Shown: one piece after another, positions 36,532 to 45,479 of the stretch
Numbering within the stretch: position 1 is the first letter of the stretch
Layout: each line of letters starts with the position of its first letter
Assembly: GCA_028279425.1 (NCBI GenBank)
Contig: JANQNV010000065.1
Span: 1 to 53,022, forward strand
Reading direction: 5' to 3'
From: Longimicrobiales bacterium
GTDB taxonomy: Bacteria; Gemmatimonadota; Gemmatimonadetes; Longimicrobiales; Gaopeijiaceae
DNA length: 53,022 nucleotides
The notes under the pieces: model-generated
The model's input: the letters and a program-made list of their open reading frames with translations, nothing else
Database searches by the model: none
Told to the model about the DNA's origin: nothing
Position numbers and translations under genes: made by a program

Positions 36532-37233
36532 ATGCCTCGACTGCTTCGCCTCGCCCTGGGCGCCGTGACCGGGTTGCTCGCCGCCCTGCTCTACCTTGGT
36601 ATTCGAGGCACCGGCCCCGAAGCCCCCGACCCGCTGGGGGGACAGGACCCCTTCCTGGCTTCCCCCGTCGAAGCGCCGCCGCTCACGCTCACCGACCCCG
36701 ACGGACGGTCCGTTTCGCTGGCCGACTTCCGGGGCCGCGTCGTGGCCCTCTTCTTCGGGTACACGCAGTGCCCCGACGTCTGCCCGATCACCCTCGCGCA
36801 GCTGGCCCGCCTCGACGAAGAGATCGACGCCGGTGGCGAGCTCGAGATCGTGTTCGTGAGCCTCGATCCGGCGCGCGATACGCCGGCCGAGCTGCAGCGG
36901 TTCGGAGATCGACTTCACCCCGACCTCGTCGCGCTCACCGGTCCGATCGAAGAGCTGAGGCCCCAGGTGCTGGAGTACGGCATCGGGTTCGTGTACCGGC
37001 CGCGGGCGGGCGGGCCCGCCGACAGCGTACCCCCGGGCATCGTCAGCGGCGAGGCGGGCGGTGGCTCGGCCTCGGGCGGCGCAGAGAGCATGGGCGACGA
37101 CTACCTCGTCGACCATACCGCACGCACCTTCGTCATCGACCGCGGTGGCCGACTCGTCGCGCAGGTGCTCCCGGAGACCCGGGGCGACGTGCTCCGTGAA
37201 GTGGTGGAGCGGGTGCTCGAAGGGGGCACGTGA
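36532..37233 (+). CDS. SCO1/SenC-family copper chaperone-like protein
   Basis: A 233-residue thioredoxin-fold protein anchored by an N-terminal helix (about 7-23). The copper/redox motif is CPDVC (Cys80, Cys84) and the third ligand His195 lies in VDHTARTF. Sco proteins deliver copper to, or reduce the CuA site of, cytochrome c oxidase, and some defend against redox stress. A Gly/Ser/Ala-rich insert of about 30 residues (about 158-188) between the core and the His is longer than usual. The next gene starts with a 4-base overlap. Confidence 0.9.
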   Translation: MPRLLRLALGAVTGLLAALLYLGIRGTGPEAPDPLGGQDPFLASPVEAPPLTLTDPDGRSVSLADFRGRVVALFFGYTQCPDVCPITLAQLARLDEEIDAGGELEIVFVSLDPARDTPAELQRFGDRLHPDLVALTGPIEELRPQVLEYGIGFVYRPRAGGPADSVPPGIVSGEAGGGSASGGAESMGDDYLVDHTARTFVIDRGGRLVAQVLPETRGDVLREVVERVLEGGT

Positions 37234-37634
37234 GGAGGGCGGCCGTCGCCCTCGCCCTGTGCTGGGCCTCGCTGAGCGCCTGTGGCCCCGATCGTCCACA
37301 GCACTCGGGCGACCCCACCCTCGACGCTCGGATCCGCGTGTCACCGACCCCGGCTGTGCAGCGTGCGAACCAGATCACCCTGGAGGTCACATCCGAGGGG
37401 ACGCCCCTCGAGGCGGCGGTCGTGCGCGTGCGAGGGGAGGCCGGCGCGAGCGAGACGACACTTTCCCTACCCGAACAGGTCGCGCCCCCCGCTGATGTGG
37501 CCGGCACGTATGGTCCCATCTCCGTCGACTTTCCGGCGGTCGGATCGTGGTGGATCATCGTCGCCGTCGAGGCGCCCGACGGACGCACCGCCGAAGTGCG
37601 CCACCCGCTCTCGGTAGTCGGCGGCGCCGGCTGA
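37230..37634 (+). CDS. YtkA/FixH-like secreted lipoprotein
   Basis: A 134-residue lipoprotein with a lipobox (LSAC, Cys18) and a single Ig-like beta-sandwich of the YtkA type (QITLEVTSEGTPLEAAVVRV, then GTYGPISVDFPAVGSWWIIV, VEAPDGRTAEVRHPL). GTG start overlapping the Sco1-like gene. YtkA-like domains often sit beside Sco and copper-handling genes, so a role in copper or cytochrome oxidase maturation is plausible. No metal-binding Met/His cluster is obvious. Confidence 0.75.
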   Translation: MRRAAVALALCWASLSACGPDRPQHSGDPTLDARIRVSPTPAVQRANQITLEVTSEGTPLEAAVVRVRGEAGASETTLSLPEQVAPPADVAGTYGPISVDFPAVGSWWIIVAVEAPDGRTAEVRHPLSVVGGAG

Positions 37635-37685
37635 AGTGGCGCCCCTCCGCACCGCGCCCCCGCACCAGATCCCCGCGCGACCGGG

Positions 37686-39104
37686 CTACAGATCCGTCGG
37701 CAGCGTCAGGCGCGCCGACGCCCCCCGCCCATCGGGTCGGTTTTCGAGTTCGAGCCCGCCGCCATGGCTCTCGGCGATCTGCCGACACAAGACCAGCCCG
37801 ATCCCCGAGCCCCCCGGCTTCGTCGTGTAGAACGGCACGAAGAGGTTGGCCGTGTCGGCCACCCCGGGGCCCTCGTCTTCGATCAGGAGGTGGAGCCGGT
37901 CTCCCCGCACGATCCAGCGCACCTGCACCCCCCCGGTCGAGGGTCCGGCGCCATCGTCGCCGATCGTGGCGTCGGTCGCGTTCCGGATGAGGTTGATCAA
38001 GACCTGCTCGAGCTGGTCGCCGTCGGCCTGGATCGTGATCTCGGGCCCGCCCATCACCACCACCGGGATGCGCGTCTCGAGCGCGGCGGAGCGCCGCACC
38101 AGGTCGCCCACCGCCACCGGCGCGAGGTCGGGCTCGGGTAGCCTGGCGAGCCGCGCGTATGCCGCCATGAAGCGTCCCAGCGACTCGGCTCGCCCGCGGA
38201 TCACATCGAGCCCTCGGGTCAGGTCTTCATCGAGGTCGTCCGGACGCTCGGGACGACGCAGCAAACTGGTCAGACTCCCCGTGATCGAGGTGATCGGCGC
38301 CAACGAGTTGTTGATCTCGTGCGAGAGCACGCGCACGATGCGCTTCCACGCCTGGCGCTCTTCCTCGCGAAGGGCGCGGCTGAGGTCCGAGAGCACCAGA
38401 AGCTGGAGCGGCATGCCCTCCTGGCGCACGACGTTGCGTCGGACTTCGAATCGTCCCTGCCCCCCCGGCTGCGCGAGCTCGATCGTGCGGGGCGTCACGC
38501 CCGAGAGCCCCTCGTCGAGGCGCAGTTCGACCGCCGTGCGCTCGAGGACCCGCTCGGCGGGCTGTCCGAGGAGCCGAGCCCCCGCCCGGTTGACGAGCCT
38601 GAGCCGCAGTTCTTCGTCGAAGGCGAAGATCGCCAGATCGACCTCCTCCAACACCTTCCGGAGGATCTCCGACGCCTCCACGGCGCCGATCCGCTGCTCG
38701 CGCATCACCTCTTCGAGCGCGTTGAGTTCGGCGTAGGTCAGCGACAACGGGTCGGTGGCGTGCTCCTCTGGAATCCTGGCGCGGATCGAGAAGTCGCCTT
38801 CGCGCAGCGCGGCGAGGATGCTCGCCAACGTCTGGAGAGGGCGCAGCACCCGCTCCCGGAGGGCGAGGCCGGCTGCGAGCCATACGGTGACGAGGCCGCC
38901 CCCAGCGAGCCACAGCACGCGAGGCGGATAGTCGCCGAGCCAGAGCAGGAGGAGAGCGACCGCGACCCCGGGAATCCCCGCGAGCAGCGCCATCGCGAGC
39001 ACGCGGCGGTCGTGCGTCATCCGCATCATCGACCGCCCCGCCCCCGTGCGGACCTCCGGCGTGCGCGGGCGGTCCATCGGGTGAAGAGGCGGGCCGCCGG
39101 TCAT
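37686..39104 (-). CDS. Sensor histidine kinase (HAMP-PAS)
   Basis: A 472-residue membrane kinase. Two transmembrane segments (about 36-54 and 63-79) have almost no periplasmic loop between them, then HAMP (LRPLQTLASILAALREGDFS), a PAS-like domain (LEEVDLAIFAFDEELRLRL), the H-box VLSHEINNSLAPI and an ATPase domain with LINLIRNATDA, DEGPGV and TTKPGGSGIGL. NtrB/NtrY-like. The ATG overlaps the stop of the NtrC-type regulator, its evident partner. The signal is probably intramembrane or cytoplasmic. Confidence 0.94.
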   Translation of the reverse strand: MTGGPPLHPMDRPRTPEVRTGAGRSMMRMTHDRRVLAMALLAGIPGVAVALLLLWLGDYPPRVLWLAGGGLVTVWLAAGLALRERVLRPLQTLASILAALREGDFSIRARIPEEHATDPLSLTYAELNALEEVMREQRIGAVEASEILRKVLEEVDLAIFAFDEELRLRLVNRAGARLLGQPAERVLERTAVELRLDEGLSGVTPRTIELAQPGGQGRFEVRRNVVRQEGMPLQLLVLSDLSRALREEERQAWKRIVRVLSHEINNSLAPITSITGSLTSLLRRPERPDDLDEDLTRGLDVIRGRAESLGRFMAAYARLARLPEPDLAPVAVGDLVRRSAALETRIPVVVMGGPEITIQADGDQLEQVLINLIRNATDATIGDDGAGPSTGGVQVRWIVRGDRLHLLIEDEGPGVADTANLFVPFYTTKPGGSGIGLVLCRQIAESHGGGLELENRPDGRGASARLTLPTDL

Positions 39105-40477
39105 GTCTGGAGGTCGTGGCGCTGCAAGCGGCGATAGAGGGCGGAACGCGAGAGGCCGAGCGCGTCGGCGGTGCGGCTCACATTGCCGCCGAAGCGCTCC
39201 AGGGCCTTTTCGATCAGGAGCCGTTCGGCCTCGTCGAGGGTGAGCTCTTCGAGAGATCCGGCTCCATCGTCGCCGCGCCGGCGCAGGGCCAGGTCACCGA
39301 CCGAGATCTCCGACCCGCGCGCCAGCAACACGGCCCGTTCCATCGCGTGCTCCATCTCGCGCACGTTGCCCGGCCAGGCGTGGCGGAGGAGCGCATCGGA
39401 AGCTTCTCGCGAGAACCCGTCGACGGCCCGACCGTAGCGAGCGGCCTCACGGCGCAGGAAGTACAAGGCGAGCGGGAGGATGTCTTCGGTGCGCTCGCGG
39501 AGCGGAGGCAGGTGCACCTCGACGGTGTTCAGCCGGTAGAGGAGGTCTTCGCGGAAGTGGCCCTGCGCGACCGCCTCGGCCAGGTCGGCGTTGGTGGCCG
39601 ACAAGACCCGCACATCGACGCGACGCACACGCGAGGCCCCCACCCGCTGCACCTCGCCCGTCTCGAGCACGCGCAGCAGCTTCGCCTGTTGCTGCAGGGT
39701 GATGTTGGCGATCTCGTCGAGGAAGAGGGTGCCCCCGTCGGCGATCTCGAAACACCCGACCCGGTCGGTCTTGGCGTCGGTGAAGGCCCCCTTCACGTGG
39801 CCGAAGATCTCGCTCTCGAAGACGCCCTCGCTGAAGCCCCCTACGTTGACCGCCACGAGGGGGCGCTCCGAGCGATCCGACACGGCGTGGAGCCAGCGCG
39901 CCACGACTTCCTTGCCGGTGCCATGCTCGCCGGTGATGAGCACGTTGGCCGCGGAGGGGCCGATCCGCTCCATGATGTCGAGCACCGGCTCCATCGCCCT
40001 CGACTCGGCGATGAGCTCGGGCATCCCCGTCTTGCGCACCTGGAGGTTTTCGCCCTGCATGCGGGCGTTGCGTCGGAGCGCCCGCCCCAACTCGGCCTGG
40101 GTCCGCAGGGTCGCGATGAGCCGGTCGTTGTCCCACGGCTTCTCGACGTAGTCGCGGGCTCCGCGACGCATCGCCTCGACCGCCCCCTCCACACTCCCCC
40201 ACGCCGTCATGACCACGATCGGAAGGGTGTCGTCTTCGGAGCGCAGGCGGGACAGGAGGTCGAAGCCCTCTCCCCCCGAGGTGGTGTCGCGGGTGTAGTT
40301 GAGGTCCATCAGCACGACATCGACGTCTTCGTCGGCCACGGCACGAAGAACGCCCGCGGGTGACGACGCCGTGACGATCGCGAAGCCCTCACCCTTGAGC
40401 AGGAGCCGCAGCGCCTCGAGTACGTCGGACTGATCGTCGGCCACCAACACCTTCGGTGGGTTCCCCTCGGTCACCAT
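39101..40477 (-). CDS. NtrC-family sigma-54-dependent response regulator
   Basis: A 458-residue REC-AAA+-Fis protein. The receiver (about 8-125) carries VADDQSD, VVLMDLNYTRD (an extended loop follows the Asp) and VEKPWD. The AAA+ domain has Walker A GEHGTGKE, Walker B GGTLFLDEI and the arginine-finger region. The sigma-54-contact loop reads GAFTDA rather than GAFTGA. The C-terminal Fis HTH is GNVSRTADALGLSRSALYRR. It lies between an ABC ATPase gene (4-base gap) and its kinase gene (overlap). Confidence 0.94.
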   Translation of the reverse strand: MVTEGNPPKVLVADDQSDVLEALRLLLKGEGFAIVTASSPAGVLRAVADEDVDVVLMDLNYTRDTTSGGEGFDLLSRLRSEDDTLPIVVMTAWGSVEGAVEAMRRGARDYVEKPWDNDRLIATLRTQAELGRALRRNARMQGENLQVRKTGMPELIAESRAMEPVLDIMERIGPSAANVLITGEHGTGKEVVARWLHAVSDRSERPLVAVNVGGFSEGVFESEIFGHVKGAFTDAKTDRVGCFEIADGGTLFLDEIANITLQQQAKLLRVLETGEVQRVGASRVRRVDVRVLSATNADLAEAVAQGHFREDLLYRLNTVEVHLPPLRERTEDILPLALYFLRREAARYGRAVDGFSREASDALLRHAWPGNVREMEHAMERAVLLARGSEISVGDLALRRRGDDGAGSLEELTLDEAERLLIEKALERFGGNVSRTADALGLSRSALYRRLQRHDLQT

Positions 40478-40481
40478 CGCT

Positions 40482-41147
40482 TCACTCGTCGACGATCCAC
40501 CCGTCGCGCAGCTGGATCACACGGTTTCCATAGCGGGCGTACTCTTCGTTGTGCGTGACCTGCACGATCGTGGTCCCCTCCCGGTTGAGCTGCTTCAGGA
40601 GGTCCATGATCATGCGCCCCTGACTCGAATGCAGGCTCCCGGTGGGCTCGTCGGCGAGGATCACGCGCGGCTCGGCGATGATGGCTCGAGCCACCGCGAC
40701 GAGCTGCTGCTGCCCACCCGACAGCTGGTTCGGGTAGAGGTCCTTCTTGCCCACGATCTGGAACCGGTCGAGCGTGTCGGCCACGATCGCCTGTCGATCC
40801 TTTCGCTTCACATTCCGATACGAGAGCGGGATCTCGAGGTTTTCGTAGACGGTCAGGTCGTCCAGCAGATGATACTGCTGGAAGACGAACCCGATGTACT
40901 CCTTGTTGAGCTCGATCCGGTGGCGCGGCTTGAGGGCGTGGACCGCATGTTCATACAGGTAGTACTGACCGCGCCAGTCGGCGTCGAGCATGCCCAGGAT
41001 CGCCAGCAGCGTGCTCTTTCCGGCGCCCGACGGCCCCATGATCGAGACGAACTCCCCCTCGCGGATGTCGACGTCGACGCGCCGGAGCACGAAGGTTTCG
41101 CCGGCCCCCGTTCGGTAGGACTTCTCCACGCCTCTGAGCTTGATCAT
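40482..41147 (-). CDS. ABC transporter ATP-binding protein, MacB/LolD type
   Basis: A 221-residue ATPase subunit: Walker [10 protein letters not shown]-loop [17 protein letters not shown], signature [14 protein letters not shown], Walker B VILADEP and the H-loop VTHN. The family works with FtsX-like permeases in lipoprotein release or MacAB-type export. It heads an operon with the NtrC-type regulator and kinase. No permease gene is adjacent. The residues around the signature ([10 protein letters not shown] in place of LSGGQQQRVA) have Leu for the usual Arg. Confidence 0.92.
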   Translation of the reverse strand: MIKLRGVEKSYRTGAGETFVLRRVDVDIREGEFVSIMGPSGAGKSTLLAILGMLDADWRGQYYLYEHAVHALKPRHRIELNKEYIGFVFQQYHLLDDLTVYENLEIPLSYRNVKRKDRQAIVADTLDRFQIVGKKDLYPNQLSGGQQQLVAVARAIIAEPRVILADEPTGSLHSSQGRMIMDLLKQLNREGTTIVQVTHNEEYARYGNRVIQLRDGWIVDE

Positions 41148-41250
41148 TCGGGCCCTCGCCTTCTGTAGTAGTCTGCCGTCGATTCAAGGTAGGCCCTCGG
41201 CGAGGCCGGGTCAGCCCTGGGGTCCGTCCCGACCTTCTTGGACACACGAA

Positions 41251-41281
41251 GGGGTGGGTCGGGTTGCCCCCGACCCACCCC
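41251..41281 (-). terminator. Strong intrinsic terminator between the two ABC ATPase genes
   Basis: A perfect 13-bp stem (arms 41251-41263 and 41269-41281) with a 5-base loop lies just after the stop of the upstream ATPase gene; TTCGTGTGTCC follows on the minus strand. It separates the tolC-hlyD-ATPase unit from the ATPase-regulator-kinase unit. The remaining roughly 100 bases before 41147 should hold a promoter, but I see no clear match. Confidence 0.8.
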
Positions 41282-41295
41282 GTCGCCGCGTGTGT

Positions 41296-42039
41296 TCAGC
41301 TGTCGGACGACACGTCGAAGCCGGCCTCCTCGAGCTCGTGGGCCCGGCGGGCGTCGTCTTCGCTCACCACCTGGCCATCGAAGAGGTGCACGGCACGGTC
41401 GGCCACGTGCGCATAGCGCGGGTCGTGCGTGACCATGCAGATCGTGGCTCCTTCGTCGTGTAGTTCGCGGAGGAGATCCATGACCGCGTTGCCGTTTTTC
41501 GAGTCGAGGTTACCCGTCGGCTCGTCGGCCAGCAGAATGAGCGGCTTGCCGACGATGGCTCGCGCCACGGCAACGCGCTGCTGCTGACCGCCCGACAGCT
41601 GGCTCGGATAGTGCCCCATGCGGTGGGCCATACCCACGCGCTCGAGCGCGGCCTGGACCCGCTCCTTGCGCTCGGAACCCGGCATGCCGCGGTAGGTGAG
41701 CGGGAGCTCGACGTTTTCGTAGACGGTCAGATCGCCGATCAGGTTGAAGGCCTGGAAGACGAACCCGATCGCCTGGTTGCGAATCTTGGCGCGTTGGCCG
41801 GCGCTGAGGTTTTCGACCGGCTCGGAGTCCAGCAGGTAGTTGCCTCCCGTGGGCGAGTCCAGGAGTCCCAGGATCGAAAGGAGCGTCGTCTTTCCGCATC
41901 CCGACGGCCCCGCGATCGACACGAACTCACCACTCGCGATGTCGAGGTTGATCCCCGACAGGGCGTGCGTCTCCACTTCGTCGGTATAAAACACCTTCGA
42001 CAGTTCCCGCAGATGAATCAGCGACTTCCCGTTCTCCAT
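41296..42039 (-). CDS. ABC transporter ATP-binding protein, MacB/LolD type
   Basis: A 247-residue ATPase beginning MENGKSLIHLRELSKVFYTD, preceded by GGGAG. It has Walker A GPSGCGKT, Q-loop FVFQAFNLIGDLTVYEN, signature LSGGQQQRVAVARA, Walker B ILLADEP and H-loop VTHD. It follows tolC and hlyD-type genes, so it probably energises a tripartite MacAB-TolC-like exporter, with the FtsX-type permease encoded elsewhere. It is distinct from the second ATPase downstream and ends at a strong terminator. Confidence 0.92.
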   Translation of the reverse strand: MENGKSLIHLRELSKVFYTDEVETHALSGINLDIASGEFVSIAGPSGCGKTTLLSILGLLDSPTGGNYLLDSEPVENLSAGQRAKIRNQAIGFVFQAFNLIGDLTVYENVELPLTYRGMPGSERKERVQAALERVGMAHRMGHYPSQLSGGQQQRVAVARAIVGKPLILLADEPTGNLDSKNGNAVMDLLRELHDEGATICMVTHDPRYAHVADRAVHLFDGQVVSEDDARRAHELEEAGFDVSSDS

Positions 42040-42130
42040 CGTCGTCGTCTCCCGATCGGTCGAATGGTTTGCCGCCCGTGGCGGCGAGGTGGTCCGGGGC
42101 AAGCCCGGGAGGGTCAGGTGCGGCCGCGAC

Positions 42131-43390
42131 CTATCGCAGCCGCACCCGGTCGTAGCCGTCCCACTGGGACATGTCTTGCAAGAGCACGATATCGCCCGGC
42201 TGGAGTCCTTCCAGGACCTCCATGTCGTTGACCGAGCTCGCACCGAAGCGCACCTGGATCCGCTCGGCGTACTCGCCGTCGGGGGTGAGTCGGAAGAGGC
42301 TCGCGCGCTGGTTCGCCTGCGCGAAGCTGGGCCGCGAGATGTGCAGCACGTTCTCGAGTCGATCGATGATCACGTTGCCGTCGACGCTGAGGTCGGGACG
42401 AGCCGACGCCGGCAGGTCCGTCGGCAGGAGCACGTCGATCGTGACCGTTCCCTGACGCACGGCCGGATCGATGCGCGACACCGTCCCCATGATCGTGTCG
42501 GTGCGCGTATCGATCAGGGCATTCTGGCCCACCGTGATTTCGGGCGCCTGCGTCTGCGAGATCCGGATCTCGGCCTTCAGCCGACCCGGCACCACGATCC
42601 GGGCGATCTGCTGCCCCGAGGTGACGTATTGCCCCTCCTGCAGCGGGATCTCCAGCGGCGACAGCGTGCCCGCGATCGGTGCGCGCACCACCAGGGAGGC
42701 GAGCCGCTCCTGGTTGAACTCGACCGTCTCGCGCAGACGATCCACCTGCAGTTCCTGGGCCTGAATCTGGTCGGCCTCGGTACTCATCATGACTTCGAGG
42801 CGCTGCTTCTCGAGCTCCACCCGCATCTCGAGTTGTTCCATGTCTTCACGGCTCTGGTCAAGATCGGCGCGCGCGACGAGGGCGGGATTGGTGTCGTACA
42901 ACCGTTGGTTGGTCTCGTAGGTGCGGCGCGCCTGCGCCCACTGCGTCTCGAGCTGCGCCACGGCCCCCTCCTGCTGGAGCTGCTGCGTGCGCAGGTTGGC
43001 CCGCGTCTGAAGCAGGGTCGACTGCGCCTGCGACAGCTGCGACTGGGCCTGGAGAAGCTGCAGATCCACGTCGGGGTTGCTCATCTGCAGAATCGTGTCG
43101 CCGGGCTGGACCGACTCACCGGGCAGCAGCACGATCTGCTCGACGCGGCCGTTGGTCACCGCGGTGATCAGGCGCGCATCGACCGGCACGAGGGTGCCGG
43201 GTCCCCGGATCTGCCGGATGAGGGTGCCCTGCTCGACGGTGTCCATCCAGACGATCGCACGATCGACGGTGGGCGCGGCCGACGGCAGGCTCTGCACCGC
43301 AAAGGTGATCGCGACGAGGCCGACCACACCGGCGGCGATCAGAAAGGAGCGCTTGCGCTTCTTCGGTTTGGTATCGCGGATGATGTCCAC
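42131..43390 (-). CDS. HlyD/RND-type periplasmic adaptor
   Basis: A 419-residue membrane fusion protein. After a basic start (KPKKRKR) there is one transmembrane helix (about 15-32), a lipoyl-like half (VEQIVLLPGESVQPGDTILQ), a long Gln-rich coiled-coil hairpin (about 110-240) and the second lipoyl/beta-barrel part (VVRAPIAGTLSPLEIPLQEG). GTG start with a good AGAGGAA Shine-Dalgarno. It bridges the inner-membrane ABC pump and the TolC channel encoded just upstream. Confidence 0.92.
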   Translation of the reverse strand: MDIIRDTKPKKRKRSFLIAAGVVGLVAITFAVQSLPSAAPTVDRAIVWMDTVEQGTLIRQIRGPGTLVPVDARLITAVTNGRVEQIVLLPGESVQPGDTILQMSNPDVDLQLLQAQSQLSQAQSTLLQTRANLRTQQLQQEGAVAQLETQWAQARRTYETNQRLYDTNPALVARADLDQSREDMEQLEMRVELEKQRLEVMMSTEADQIQAQELQVDRLRETVEFNQERLASLVVRAPIAGTLSPLEIPLQEGQYVTSGQQIARIVVPGRLKAEIRISQTQAPEITVGQNALIDTRTDTIMGTVSRIDPAVRQGTVTIDVLLPTDLPASARPDLSVDGNVIIDRLENVLHISRPSFAQANQRASLFRLTPDGEYAERIQVRFGASSVNDMEVLEGLQPGDIVLLQDMSQWDGYDRVRLR

Positions 43391-43427
43391 GTTTCAATTC
43401 CTCTTGGAATCTCGAGAGCGGGGGAGC

Positions 43428-45011
43428 CTACGCGCCGTCGGCGGCAGTACGGAGCGACCGACCCGTCGCGGCCTCCAGGCCGACCAGGGACTGGTGGAAA
43501 TCATACACGGCCACGAGGTAGTCGCGCTGGGCCGTGGTCAGTGAAGTCTGCGCGTCCATGAGCTCGAGGACCGAGGTATTCCCGACCTCGTAGCGCTGCC
43601 GCGCCTCCTCGAGGCGCTGGGTGGCCAACTCCTGGTTGCGGGTCTCGATCTCCACGAGGCGGTAGGCCGCCGTCAGGTTGTCGAGCGACTGCGTGACCGC
43701 GGTGCGAAGCCTCAGCTCCTCCTGCCGGAGGAGGTATTGGGCGTCGGCGGCACCGGCCTCGGCCTGCTCCACCTGCCGCTGGCGGGTGAACCCCTGGAAG
43801 ATGGGGAGCGAGAGGCTGACGGAGAGACTCACCGGAATCTTCGTGAAGTCGAAGGGAAAGACGTTGTTGGAGGCGAGGGCTGCAGCGCCCTGCGCGTCGG
43901 TGTAGGCGAGGGCTCCGCAATCCTGCACGTTCCACCCGGGCAGGCCACCGATCGCATTGGCTAGGGCATTGTTCCGCTCGCACCCCATCTGGTTGCCCCT
44001 CGCCCGATCCTGCGCACTCTGGATCACGAAGTCTTCGTTCAGCGCCTGCTGCGTGAACCCGCCCACCGACGAATTGATGTTGAGGTTCGGGAAGTAGGCG
44101 CTCCGCGCCTGGCGAAGCTGCGCCCGGCTGGAGCCCTCCTGAGCACGGGCGGCTCGGAGCGACGGGTGCGCGGCCAGGGCATCGGCCAGAAGCGCGTCGA
44201 GCTCCCACTGCGGCTCGAAGATCTCGAACTCGCTGACGAGCTTGAGCTCGCCGTCGACGACCGATCCCATCTGCTCCATGAGGCGCAGCTTCTCGGCGCG
44301 GTACAGCCGCTCGGCCTGGAGCAGCGCCACCTCAGCGCGGCCCAGATCGACTTCGGCCTGGCGCCCCTCCGTCGCGGCCACGTCTTCGGCCGAGACCCGA
44401 AGCTGCACGATGTCGAGGTTCTGTTGTGCGCGATCGAACTGATCCCGTGCGACGGAAACCGCGTCGCGGGCGCGGAGAGCCGCCATGTACTGGAGCGTAA
44501 CCTGGTTCTCGAGGGTGAACTCCGCCGCGTGGATCCCCGCCGCAGTCGATTCCTGCGCGGCCCGGGCGCTCTTCACCCCGAAGAGGCTGTTGCCCGAGAG
44601 ATTCCAGTTGAAGCTGAGCGAATACCCCGACGAACCCCAGTCGGTGGTCTGGACCCCGAGGTCGACGATTCCGAAGCGCTGCACACCGGCCTCGGTGTAG
44701 GTCGCCGACCCCGACGCGGTCACTCTGGGCAGCAGGCTGCCGTACGCCTCCCGCACCGACCAATCCGCCGCCGCCTGATCGTTGGCCGCGATCTGATAGG
44801 TGGGGTTGTTGCGCTTCGCCGTCTCGATCGCCTCGGCGAGCGACAGCGCCTGCGTTTCCTGGCCCACCAGCGTGGTGGCGGCGAACGCAAGCAGAAGGAG
44901 CGCCGCGACCAGCGCCGAGGCGAGGCGCTCCGCCGACACACGCGTCCGCGCAATCGCCCTCACCCGCGACCGCGGGGTCGATGAGGTGGGGGCAGAGGTG
45001 GATCGGCTCAC
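43428..45011 (-). CDS. TolC-family outer membrane efflux protein
   Basis: A 527-residue outer membrane factor with two OEP repeats of coiled helices (QALSLAEAIETAKRNNPTYQ at the start; RLEEARQRYEVGNTSVLELM near the end). A long N-terminal export signal carries a hydrophobic stretch (LASALVAALLLLAFAATTLV). The GTG at 45011 has a near-perfect AGGAGGT five bases upstream, which decides the start. It contains a Cys-bearing insert (about 350-385, MGCERN and VQDCGAL) that may form a disulfide. First gene of the exporter operon. Confidence 0.93.
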   Translation of the reverse strand: MSRSTSAPTSSTPRSRVRAIARTRVSAERLASALVAALLLLAFAATTLVGQETQALSLAEAIETAKRNNPTYQIAANDQAAADWSVREAYGSLLPRVTASGSATYTEAGVQRFGIVDLGVQTTDWGSSGYSLSFNWNLSGNSLFGVKSARAAQESTAAGIHAAEFTLENQVTLQYMAALRARDAVSVARDQFDRAQQNLDIVQLRVSAEDVAATEGRQAEVDLGRAEVALLQAERLYRAEKLRLMEQMGSVVDGELKLVSEFEIFEPQWELDALLADALAAHPSLRAARAQEGSSRAQLRQARSAYFPNLNINSSVGGFTQQALNEDFVIQSAQDRARGNQMGCERNNALANAIGGLPGWNVQDCGALAYTDAQGAAALASNNVFPFDFTKIPVSLSVSLSLPIFQGFTRQRQVEQAEAGAADAQYLLRQEELRLRTAVTQSLDNLTAAYRLVEIETRNQELATQRLEEARQRYEVGNTSVLELMDAQTSLTTAQRDYLVAVYDFHQSLVGLEAATGRSLRTAADGA

Positions 45012-45479
45012 CAACGACCTCCTATCTGACGGGTTCCCGGGAATCTCTTGGAAAGGGTGGAAGACGGTCCCATGGGCCTGATCCGACGCCGGTCGCCCCG
45101 ACCGGCCACACCACCCCACATCATCCACACCCGTCGGACGCCCCACAGGACCGTCTTGCCGCCCCCCGGTAATGAACGAACCGTGCCACGTTCGAGGGTT
45201 CCATGCATGTGCATGTGAACACGTCGGTTACGACGTCATCGCTCCGGCCGCCCGATGCTCTGGCATGTCCACACCCGGGACCCGGCGTCCCATAACCGGA
45301 CACTCTCCTGACGCGACTGCGAGCCCTCCGAACGCTTCACTCGTCGGGCCGCCGTACTGGTCGGAAACCGAGCGCGCCCGTAGCCTGAGCGTTCGGCGCC
45401 GCGGGGCCACGGAGCGCAATCTTCCGGGCCTTCGACGCCGCGCCCCCGACGCCCATGTGGGACCTCGCCCCTGCCGGAG
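45012..45479. other. 468-base divergent intergenic region with palindrome and possible -24 element
   Basis: It lies between divergent tolC (minus) and the deacylase-like gene (plus). I see no protein gene. An inverted repeat ATGCA-TG-TGCAT is at 45203-45214 and, just beside it on the minus strand, TGGCACG (45188-45182) matches a sigma-54 -24 element, with a poor -12 element (GTTC for TTGC at 45177-45174). Both could control the exporter operon. The remainder is unremarkable. Confidence 0.35.

Noticed and set aside
36468..36533. Sigma factor start at 36533
   Set aside because: It would overlap the start of the divergent Sco1-like gene, and the extra 22 residues lack region 2 similarity.
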